Source: JBOGXB01 sp050694215
Lineage (GTDB): Bacteria > Actinomycetota > CADDZG01 > WHSQ01
Direction: 5' to 3'
Assembly (NCBI GenBank): GCA_050694215.1
Contig: JBOGXB010000088.1
Location: forward strand, 1 to 6,872
DNA length: 6,872 nucleotides
The translations under genes and the position numbers were made by a program. A model generated the notes under the pieces. It saw only the letters and a program-made list of their open reading frames with translations. It was not told the origin of the DNA and did not search any database. Shown here piece by piece: positions 1 through 5,921 of this stretch. Numbering within the stretch: the first letter of the stretch is position 1; each line of letters begins with the position of its first letter.

Positions 1-352
1 CCGCGAGAACGAGCAACAGGAAGCCGGCGAACAGAGCTGCCGCGCTCCAGTTGCTCGACAACCTCGGGCGCTCGAGCCTGCTCCGTCGTCCGTGCTTCTC
101 GAGCGCGATCATCTGAGCCGTGTCGACCCGGGTGCCGAACCTGCGGTCGAACTCCTCCAGCAAGGGATCCGGATCGACGCGTAGGAAGCGCGCGTAGGTC
201 TTGAGGAAGCCCCTCACGTAAGCCGGTGCGAGGAAGTCGTACTCGTCGGACTCCATCCTCATCAGGAAGTCCGCTCTGATCCTTGTTTCCTCGGCGGCTC
301 TCTCGATCCCGACCCGGCGTTTGCGCCTGGCGGCTCGGAGATACGCACCCAT
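1..352 (-). CDS. RodZ-like helix-turn-helix membrane protein, N-terminal part (runs off the window)
   Basis: Partial gene: 117 codons are visible and the 3' part lies beyond position 1. Translation from the ATG at 352 gives an HTH_25-type (RodZ-like, Xre-related) domain at about residues 2-70, with LRAARR at the start, then AAEETRIR, and YVRGFLKTYARFL as the last helices, a pattern typical of this family. A basic stretch (HGRRSRLERPR, residues 88-97) is followed by a hydrophobic segment from about residue 102 (AALFAGFLLLVLA), the expected single membrane span, so the HTH domain should be cytoplasmic. Known RodZ proteins tie the MreB cytoskeleton to the membrane; actinobacterial relatives near ftsK, rimO and pgsA are mostly uncharacterised, so a DNA-binding role is also possible. 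Start choice: the ATG at 352 places the HTH domain right at the N-terminus but has no clear ribosome binding site. A GTG at 373, seven codons upstream, has GGAG four bases ahead of it and is a serious alternative. An in-frame stop at 395-397 limits any further extension. Confidence 0.82.
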   Translation of the reverse strand, partial: MGAYLRAARRKRRVGIERAAEETRIRADFLMRMESDEYDFLAPAYVRGFLKTYARFLRVDPDPLLEEFDRRFGTRVDTAQMIALEKHGRRSRLERPRLSSNWSAAALFAGFLLLVLA

Positions 353-377
353 AGTGGCGGGCTGATCGGTCACGGCA

Positions 378-381
378 CTCC
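378..381 (-). promoter_or_regulatory. Possible ribosome binding site favouring a GTG start at 373
   Basis: On the minus strand GGAG stands four bases before GTG at 373-371, which is in frame with the RodZ-like gene and would add MTDQPAT before the ATG-encoded methionine. The ATG at 352 has only pyrimidine-rich sequence in front of it. The spacing is short and the match is only four bases, so this suggests the start without deciding it. Confidence 0.35.
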
Positions 382-422
382 AGTTCTCGGAGCTTCAAAC
401 GGCACACAGAAAGGAACCAACC

Positions 423-452
423 ATTATAGGGAGGACGCTCTAGGTGACCCAA
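423..452 (-). promoter_or_regulatory. Putative sigma-70-type promoter for the RodZ-like gene
   Basis: On the minus strand a perfect TATAAT hexamer lies at 428-423. It is preceded, with an 18-bp spacer (446-429), by TTGGGT at 452-447, which matches the first three bases of the TTGACA consensus. Transcription would start near 416 and run left, giving a leader of about 43 nt to the GTG at 373 or 64 nt to the ATG at 352. The box is an AT-rich spot in a GC-rich window and falls exactly in the gap after ftsK, which supports it. The -35 match is weak, and read-through from ftsK is also possible because no terminator hairpin is apparent. Confidence 0.5.
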
Positions 453-473
453 AGGTTGAGCGATTCGGAGGAT

Positions 474-2798
474 CTATCCGGCTTGACTTGACCCTTCGAG
501 CTCCTCGACGGTCATGAGAACGTCACGCGGTTTCGAGCCCTGGGACGGTCCGACGACCCCGCGCTGCTCGAGGAGGTCCATGATTCGCCCGGCGCGAGCG
601 AACCCGACCTGGAGCTTGCGCTGGAGCATCGAGGTCGAGCCGAGCTGCGATCGGACCACGAGCTCGAGGGCCTCCTGAAGGAGATCGTCATCGCCTCCGG
701 GGCTCCCGGGGCTCCCGAGGCCCGCCGGCTCCTCGGCGGTGACTCCCTCGACGTATCGGGGTTCGCCCATCCGGCGGCAATGACCGACGACCGACGCGAT
801 CTCTTTCTCGTTTACCCACGCGCCCTGGATCCTTTGTGGCTTCGAGGAGTTCGCATGAAGGAACAGCATGTCGCCGTGACCGATCAGCTTGTCCGCGCCG
901 CCTTGGTCGAGGACGACGCGCGAGTCCTGCTGGGACGCGACACTGAAGGCCAACCGGGTTGGGATGTTCGCCTTGATGACACCGGTGACCACGTCCACCG
1001 ACGGCCGCTGCGTCGCCACGACGAGATGGATCCCGACGGCGCGCGCCATCTGGGCGATCCGGCAGATCGCGGCCTCGACGTCCCGCGGCGCCACCATCAT
1101 CAGATCCGACAGCTCGTCCACGATGACGAGGATGTACGGCAACGGGTACGGTTCGGGGTCGTCCTCGCTGCGTTTGACGACCGCGCCTCGGCTTACTGCA
1201 TCGTTGTAGAACTCGAGGTTGCGCATGCCGGAGTGCGCGAGGGTCTCGTAGCGGATCTCCATCTCTTTCACGACCCAGTTCAGCGCCGATGCCGCTTTCT
1301 TCGGCACCGTGACGACCGGCGTCAGCAGATGAGGGACGCCGGAGAAGTGCGTCAGCTCGACGCGCTTCGGATCGATGAGGATCATCCGAACCTGATCCGG
1401 GCGAGCGCGCATCAGCACCGAGGTGATCATGGCGTTGATGCAGGACGATTTGCCGGAGTTCGTCGCGCCGGCGATGAGCAGGTGCGGCATCTCGCTGATG
1501 TTCGCCAGCACCGCGTCTCCGGAGATGTCCTGCCCGAGCACGACCGAGAGCGGGTGCTTATCCGCCTGGACGGGCTTCGATCGAAGGACGTCACCCAGGG
1601 TCACCAGCTGACGGGTGCGATTCGGGACCTCGATGCCGATCGCGCTGCGGCCCGGGATGGGAGCGAGGAAGCGAATCTCACCCGACGCCGTCGCATACTT
1701 GACCTCGTTGGCGAGGGAGAGAACCCGGTTCACCTTGACGCCCGCGCCCAGCTCGACCTCGAAGCGGGTGACGGTCGGTCCTGCCGTGTAGCCGGTCACC
1801 GACGCGTCCACCTCGAACTGCTCGAGGGTGTGCTCGAGCACCCCGATGGTCTCCTCTATCGAGCGGGTCGAGACCTGTCTCTCGCCCCCCCTCACCAGCA
1901 GGTCCATCGGCGGCAGCCGGTACGAGCGAGAGCTCCCCACGGGCATCGATAGCTGCCGGGCCCGGGTGGCCGACGAGGGCTCACCTCCGTCCTCCTCGCC
2001 TGCGGGGACGATCCCCTCTTCTTCCTCCACTTCGTCCTCGCCGAGGTCCTCGGCTTCGTCGTCGTAGGAATCGTCGCTCTCGCCCTCTTCCCCCTCCTCC
2101 ACCTTCGCCGCGAGGCCGCGCACGAACTCGGCGGTGTAGAGCGCGCCCTCCTTCGCCCACGCACCAACTCGCGACAAGGGCGTGCGGGTCACGACCATCA
2201 GCCCGATGCAGAACGAGAGGGCCATCAGGACCCAGGTGAACCAGGCCCCGACGAGGGTCGACAGGGGCTGCGCCACGAGGGCGCCGAAGATCCCCCCGAT
2301 CATCTGAAGCCTTTCCAGGGGAGCGGACACCGGCCGGTTGCCGCGGGCGAGATGGACCACGCCAGTCAGGGCGATCGTGCAAACCCCCAGCCCGATCAGG
2401 ATCCTCGCGGCGTGTGCCCGCAGCCGGCCGAAGAAGACGAGCACTGCGGCCGCGCCGAGCATCATCGGCACGAGCACGACCAGACGCCCCACGAAGAGCC
2501 TGCCCCCGTACTCGAGCGCGCTTCCCGCCGGCCCGGCTCCCTTGGAGTAGACCCCCATGCCGGCGACGACCGAGGCAACGAGGACCAGGCCCGCCCACGC
2601 TTGGGGAGGAGCCTGCCTTACGTGGACGACCCCCCAACGCGCCGCGGCCAGGATCCGTGAGGGCTCCCTGCGGCGCCGGGGGCGCCGTGCAGGAGGGCGA
2701 CGGCGAGGGGCTACGGCCCTCGGGCGGCGAGCGGGCGCGGCGCGGCGGACCGGCGCCCTTCGGCGCGCGGGTCTACGACGGCGCGTTCGAGTTGCCAC
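474..2798 (-). CDS. ftsK: DNA translocase FtsK/SpoIIIE
   Basis: This is a complete 774-residue septal DNA pump that moves chromosome ends through the closing division septum. Residues 1-47 form a very basic tail (22 Arg, no Lys). Membrane spans lie at about 68-85, 101-124, 131-150 and 182-204 (FtsK 4TM domain). The linker is strongly acidic (23 Asp/Glu in residues 234-273). The alpha domain follows at about 312-405. The RecA-like motor carries the Walker A motif GATNSGKS (444-451), MILIDPKRVEL (472-482), the Walker B motif ILVIVDEL (556-563) and VATQRPSVDVVTG (594-606). A Gly/Ser/Pro linker (693-702) leads to the winged-helix gamma domain (about 704-765), which reads polar DNA motifs. Its helix, GFARAGRIMDLLE, resembles the actinobacterial version rather than E. 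coli GYNRAARIIEQME. The GTG start is well fixed: an in-frame stop lies at 2835-2837, no ATG, GTG or TTG lies between, and the next conventional in-frame start is Met81. The length is normal for actinobacterial FtsK. The stop codon is TAG. Confidence 0.97.
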   Translation of the reverse strand: MATRTRRRRPARRRAPVRRAAPARRPRAVAPRRRPPARRPRRRREPSRILAAARWGVVHVRQAPPQAWAGLVLVASVVAGMGVYSKGAGPAGSALEYGGRLFVGRLVVLVPMMLGAAAVLVFFGRLRAHAARILIGLGVCTIALTGVVHLARGNRPVSAPLERLQMIGGIFGALVAQPLSTLVGAWFTWVLMALSFCIGLMVVTRTPLSRVGAWAKEGALYTAEFVRGLAAKVEEGEEGESDDSYDDEAEDLGEDEVEEEEGIVPAGEEDGGEPSSATRARQLSMPVGSSRSYRLPPMDLLVRGGERQVSTRSIEETIGVLEHTLEQFEVDASVTGYTAGPTVTRFEVELGAGVKVNRVLSLANEVKYATASGEIRFLAPIPGRSAIGIEVPNRTRQLVTLGDVLRSKPVQADKHPLSVVLGQDISGDAVLANISEMPHLLIAGATNSGKSSCINAMITSVLMRARPDQVRMILIDPKRVELTHFSGVPHLLTPVVTVPKKAASALNWVVKEMEIRYETLAHSGMRNLEFYNDAVSRGAVVKRSEDDPEPYPLPYILVIVDELSDLMMVAPRDVEAAICRIAQMARAVGIHLVVATQRPSVDVVTGVIKANIPTRLAFSVASQQDSRVVLDQGGADKLIGHGDMLFLHANSSKPQRIQGAWVNEKEIASVVGHCRRMGEPRYVEGVTAEEPAGLGSPGSPGGDDDLLQEALELVVRSQLGSTSMLQRKLQVGFARAGRIMDLLEQRGVVGPSQGSKPRDVLMTVEELEGSSQAG
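699..716 (-). repeat. 9-bp tandem duplication in the FtsK linker
   Basis: The + strand shows GGGGCTCCC twice in direct succession (699-707 and 708-716). It encodes part of the Gly-Ser-Pro-rich hinge between the FtsK motor and its gamma domain (residues about 693-702, GLGSPGSPGG). The unit is a multiple of three, so gain or loss of a copy would keep the frame. Confidence 0.6.
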
Positions 2799-2801
2799 CC
2801 C

Positions 2802-2808
2802 ACCTCCT
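2802..2808 (-). promoter_or_regulatory. Ribosome binding site of ftsK
   Basis: AGGAGGT on the minus strand ends three bases before the GTG start at 2798. The match to the anti-Shine-Dalgarno sequence is excellent, but the spacing is shorter than usual. It still fixes the start, because there is no other conventional start codon nearby. Just upstream, 2811-2820 is a perfect 10-bp palindrome (GAGCCGGCTC), too short to call a regulator. Confidence 0.75.
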
Positions 2809-2828
2809 CTGAGCCGGCTCCAGGGACC

Positions 2829-2868
2829 ACAACATTAACAGTAGTTAACAAGCGAATCATTAATTTCG
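2829..2868 (-). promoter_or_regulatory. AT-rich island with TTAACA direct repeat ahead of ftsK
   Basis: The gap between the phosphoesterase gene and ftsK is markedly AT-rich compared with the rest of the window. It contains TTAACA twice on the + strand (2835-2840 and 2845-2850), spaced exactly 10 bp, one helical turn apart; the second copy lies in the palindrome GTTAAC (2844-2849). On the minus strand TGTTAATGT (2840-2832) could act as a weak extended -10 element, but I find no convincing -35 box. It may be a promoter region, a binding site for an unknown regulator, or both; the assignment rests only on position and composition. Confidence 0.35.
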
Positions 2869-4323
2869 CCTCGCCTCGCTCGTCTCCTCGACCGGCTCCA
2901 GCACGTCCCGAGCGATCTCGAAGTCCTCTCCGAGGCCCTCGAACCTCACGTAGTCGACCGCGATGGCCCGGCCCGACCGGAAGTACACGATCTCGGCCTC
3001 GTAGGGGCGGTCCCCCTCGACCGTGAAGTGATCGATGCCCGTAGCGCCGGTCGATCCCACGGCGAGGACCCGAGTTTCCTCCACCACCTCGTGGACCTTG
3101 CGGTGGTCGTGACCCGCCAGCACGAGAGGGACCCGGCCCAGCGAGGCCTGCGCCATCCGCCTGTCGTGCACCGCGAGGACGTCGGGCGATTGCTCGGCGA
3201 CCGCCTCCGCAACCGCTTCGCCCTCCTCCACGCGCAGTCGATTCGCCTCTTCCACGGGGATCTTGTTCCAGTTCGTGTCGGTAGGGTCCCGCCATCCGAG
3301 CACCTCTATCCCGAGGATGTCGACGACCTCGTTGCCGATCACGCGGATGTTGCGCACGAGGTCGAGGGCCCTCTCGTTCGCCGTCGAATCGTGGTTGCCG
3401 GGAACCAGGTAGTAGGGAACGTCGAACCTCTCGATCAGGGTGCCGATGGTCGACTCGACCGGCAACCCGAAGTTCGTGAGGTCACCGGTATCGAGCACCG
3501 CGTCGACATCGAACTCCTCGACGAGCTGAGCCGCGATCTCGACGCCGATGGGGTTCGAGTGGATATCGCTGACATGGAGGATCGCGATGCTGTTCTGTCG
3601 AGGGTTTCCGGCGGGCTCGGCCACCAGGGTCAAGAGCTCGGAGAGGCGGTCTGCGGCCACCTCGAAGCGCGACCTGACCTCCGAGATGGTCACCTCCCCC
3701 TGGCGGACGGCCTCGATCACAACCGGAGCCCGCGTGAGCGTGCCCGTGAACGTGGGCTCCCTGAAGGCGTTCACATCGAAGGTGATCGCCGTCAAGCCCA
3801 CTAGGCCTCCCACACCGAGGACCCCGCCCACAACCCCCGCGGCAACGAAGCGACGCCTCCGTCCGGGGAGCAGCGCAAGGATCACCGCGCCGATCACCGC
3901 ACCGGCAATCAACAAACGAATCGACGCCCACATCGCCATGCCCCTGAGATCTCGTTCGACTTCGTCGGCCAGGCGGACGCGGCGGCGTGCGTCGCTCACC
4001 GCAGGTCCGAGAGCCTGTACGTCGATCTCCTCGATCGCGAGGCCGACCGCCAGCGGGGACGAGTGGGTGTCGGCGGTGACCGTGCCGAGGGGCGGGACCT
4101 CCAGCACCGTTCGCCCGGGGCCGACCGTAGGTCGTACCGAGATGATCGCAGGGCCCACGTCTCGCTCGACCGCCGGCACAAGGGCTAGGGCCAGCGATGC
4201 CCCCACGGCGCCGAGGAGGATCGCGCCTGCCACCCTCGTCTTACGACCGCGCGGTGGGCGCAGGGCTCTCAGACCTCCATGATGATCGGCAAGATCATCG
4301 GGCGCCGGCGCGTCTCGTGCCAC
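2860..4323 (-). CDS. Membrane-anchored calcineurin-like metallophosphoesterase
   Basis: This encodes up to 487 residues; the substrate is unknown. The C-terminal half is a metallophosphoesterase domain with all the usual motifs: SDIH (D253, H255), TGDL (D281), GNHD (N310, H311), H386 in VLAVHD and GHDH (H405, H407). These should bind two metal ions, so an active phosphohydrolase is likely. The N-terminal half has a basic stretch (RPPRGRKTR, 22-30), membrane spans at about 31-52, 132-153 and 159-181, and a small domain between the first two (55-130, containing VPPLGTV and ADTHSSPL). The RRRR loop (155-158) between spans two and three should be cytoplasmic, which puts both the 55-130 domain and the catalytic domain outside the membrane. 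This layout matches, from memory, an uncharacterised actinobacterial phosphoesterase family. The start is uncertain. GTG 4323 gives the longest frame but overlaps rnj by 55 nt and lacks a good ribosome binding site. GTG 4233 removes the basic residues before the first span. CTG 4263 has the best-placed binding site. The stop is TAA. Confidence 0.9.
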   Translation of the reverse strand: MARDAPAPDDLADHHGGLRALRPPRGRKTRVAGAILLGAVGASLALALVPAVERDVGPAIISVRPTVGPGRTVLEVPPLGTVTADTHSSPLAVGLAIEEIDVQALGPAVSDARRRVRLADEVERDLRGMAMWASIRLLIAGAVIGAVILALLPGRRRRFVAAGVVGGVLGVGGLVGLTAITFDVNAFREPTFTGTLTRAPVVIEAVRQGEVTISEVRSRFEVAADRLSELLTLVAEPAGNPRQNSIAILHVSDIHSNPIGVEIAAQLVEEFDVDAVLDTGDLTNFGLPVESTIGTLIERFDVPYYLVPGNHDSTANERALDLVRNIRVIGNEVVDILGIEVLGWRDPTDTNWNKIPVEEANRLRVEEGEAVAEAVAEQSPDVLAVHDRRMAQASLGRVPLVLAGHDHRKVHEVVEETRVLAVGSTGATGIDHFTVEGDRPYEAEIVYFRSGRAIAVDYVRFEGLGEDFEIARDVLEPVEETSEARRN

Positions 4324-5921
4324 ACGAACTCACCCAGGGCCCGCCGGCACGCTTTCTTGATGGCGGACCATTCCGTCTCGCCCTGGGCTTCGAGCTTTTC
4401 CAGCGCATCGGCGACTCGATCGGCCGCATCGTCAAGGAACGCGCGCGACTCGTCTTCGTAGACGAAGCCGCGGCTTATGAGATCGGGTCCTGCAAGGATT
4501 TCACCACTTCGCGCATCGATCGTAACGACGCAGATAACGATTCCGTCATCCGCGAGCACCCGCCGGTCCCGGAGGACAACCGGGCCGACGTCTCCCACGC
4601 CGAGTCCGTCCACGAAGACCATCCCCGCGCTCACGCGATCACTTCGACGCACTGCTCCTCTGTTTAGCTCGAGAACGTCCCCGTCTTCGACGATCGTGAT
4701 GCTCGACCGCTTCATTCCGACACACTCGCCGATACGTGCGTGCAGCGCGAGCTGACGAAACTCACCGTGGACGGGAACGAAGTGCTTGGGGTTCACCACC
4801 TGTAGGAGCTCCTTCAGCTCGCCGGCGGCAGCGTGTCCCGACACGTGGACGGCGCTCGTCTCGGAATGAAACACGTTCGCTCCCGCCCGGTAGAGCGAGT
4901 TGATGACGCGATGCACGGCGGACTCGTTCCCCGGGATGGGACTCGCCGACAAGATCACGGTGTCCCCGCGCTCGACCCTGACCAGCTTGTGCTCGCCCGC
5001 CGAGATGAGAGCGAGTGCGGACAGGGGCTCGCCCTGCGACCCAGTGCACACGACGACTGTGCGCTCGGAGGGAATGCGATTTAGCTCCTCGATGCCGACG
5101 ATGGTGCTCTCTCGCATCCTGAGATGCCCCAGCGCGCGTCCCACCTCGACGTTGTTGACCATGGAGCGACCGACAAAGGCCACCAAGCGCTCGTTCGCCT
5201 CCGCCGCCTCGCACACCTGCTGGATGCGGTGCAGGTTCGACGCGAAGCAGGCGACGACTATCCGGCCGTCTGCGCCGGCGAATATCTGACGCAAGGCTTC
5301 TCCCACCACCGACTCCGAGGGAGTGCGACCCGGCCGCTCCGCGTTCGTCGAGTCCGACAGCAGCAAGTCGATCCCTTTCCTCCCCGCTGCCGCGAACCCG
5401 TCGAGGTCGGTTCTGCGTCCGTCGATCGGCGAGTCGTCGAGCTTGAAGTCCCCGGTGTAGAGGATGCGGCCGTCCTTTGTCTCGAGCGACAGCGAGATCG
5501 CGTCGGGGATCGAGTGAGAGACGGCCAGGAAACTGCAGTCGAAGCGACCGATGCGGCGCTCCGACGGAGCGCCTATCTCGATGAGCTCTGCGTCCATACC
5601 GAACTCGTCCAGACGCTTGCGCGCCATCCCGAGGGTCAGCGGTGTTCCGTACACCGGCACCTCCACGTCGCGAAGGAACCACGATAGTGCTCCGACGTGA
5701 TCCTCGTGCCCGTGCGTGAGGACGACGCCCACACATCGGTCCCGCCTCTCCGCTACGTAGGACCAGTCGGGAAGCACGAGATCGACGCCGAGCATCTCCT
5801 CGGTGGGGAAGGACAGGCCCGCGTCGATCACGAGGATGTCGCCCTGAGACTCGACCGCGAACATGTTCCGGCCGATCTCCCCCAGGCCGCCGAGGAAGAT
5901 GACCTTCGTGGGTTTGCTCAC
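4269..5921 (-). CDS. rnj: Ribonuclease J
   Basis: This is a 550-residue protein, close to the usual size of about 555. RNase J is a zinc-dependent 5'-to-3' exonuclease and endonuclease that matures rRNA and degrades mRNA in the cytoplasm. The metallo-beta-lactamase core opens with FLGGLGEIGRNM and holds HGHEDH (70-75), the metal ligand region SHSIPDA with H136, and TGDFK with D158. The inserted beta-CASP domain shows FASNLHRIQQ (226-235) and CTGSQGEPLSAL (292-303). H384 in PVHGEFR is the last ligand of the core, after SGHA (361-364). The C-terminal domain ends in RRRPMILPIIMEV, a characteristic tail for the family. All catalytic residues are present. The GTG start at 5921 overlaps the dapA stop as GTGA; a GGAGGA lies 12 nt upstream and the N-terminus aligns with the family. 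The frame remains open upstream into dapA as far as 6182, but that part is not RNase J-like. The gene pair dapA-rnj is conserved in actinobacteria. Confidence 0.97.
   Translation of the reverse strand: MSKPTKVIFLGGLGEIGRNMFAVESQGDILVIDAGLSFPTEEMLGVDLVLPDWSYVAERRDRCVGVVLTHGHEDHVGALSWFLRDVEVPVYGTPLTLGMARKRLDEFGMDAELIEIGAPSERRIGRFDCSFLAVSHSIPDAISLSLETKDGRILYTGDFKLDDSPIDGRRTDLDGFAAAGRKGIDLLLSDSTNAERPGRTPSESVVGEALRQIFAGADGRIVVACFASNLHRIQQVCEAAEANERLVAFVGRSMVNNVEVGRALGHLRMRESTIVGIEELNRIPSERTVVVCTGSQGEPLSALALISAGEHKLVRVERGDTVILSASPIPGNESAVHRVINSLYRAGANVFHSETSAVHVSGHAAAGELKELLQVVNPKHFVPVHGEFRQLALHARIGECVGMKRSSITIVEDGDVLELNRGAVRRSDRVSAGMVFVDGLGVGDVGPVVLRDRRVLADDGIVICVVTIDARSGEILAGPDLISRGFVYEDESRAFLDDAADRVADALEKLEAQGETEWSAIKKACRRALGEFVWHETRRRPMILPIIMEV
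4273..4278 (-). promoter_or_regulatory. GGAGGT at the rnj stop, possible ribosome binding site for the phosphoesterase gene
   Basis: GGAGGT overlaps the last codons of rnj (ATGGAGGTCTGA). It is followed nine bases later by an in-frame CTG at 4263, which would begin MRPPRGRKTR and lead straight into the first membrane span. No ATG, GTG or TTG in the phosphoesterase frame follows until GTG 4233. The same bases encode the conserved C-terminal Glu-Val of RNase J, so the match could be coincidence. Confidence 0.35.
5918..5921 (-). other. 4-nt stop/start overlap (GTGA) joining dapA and rnj
   Basis: The dapA stop codon TGA (5920-5918) shares bases with the rnj start codon GTG (5921-5919). This arrangement is typical of translational coupling, in which ribosomes finishing dapA start on rnj, and it implies one transcript. 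A Shine-Dalgarno-like GGAGGA lies at 5939-5934, 12 nt before the start, farther than the optimum, which fits a coupled start. Confidence 0.85.

Noticed and set aside
453..480. Terminator after ftsK
   Set aside because: I found no GC-rich hairpin followed by a T-run on the minus strand after the TAG stop.
780..1952. Long + strand open frame of 390 codons opposite ftsK
   Set aside because: It is fully antisense to the conserved FtsK motor. Its translation is rich in Arg, Asp and His with no recognisable motif, as expected for a complementary frame in GC-rich DNA.
1981..2812. Several overlapping Arg/Pro-rich frames on both strands across the FtsK N-terminal region
   Set aside because: The FtsK frame explains this stretch with four membrane spans and an acidic linker. 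The others are compositional artefacts of very GC-rich sequence.
2811..2820. Perfect palindrome GAGCCGGCTC before ftsK as an operator
   Set aside because: Ten GC-rich bases with no further symmetry are expected by chance in such DNA. It is noted with the ftsK ribosome binding site but not called as a separate site.
3028..4282. Two overlapping + strand open frames (258 and 244 codons) opposite the phosphoesterase gene
   Set aside because: They are antisense to a gene with intact catalytic motifs and show no domain. One is dominated by Ser, Thr, Arg and Pro, typical of a shadow frame.
4762..5736. Minus strand 324-codon frame inside rnj
   Set aside because: It is out of frame with an unmistakable RNase J, and its composition is Arg/Gly-rich without motifs.
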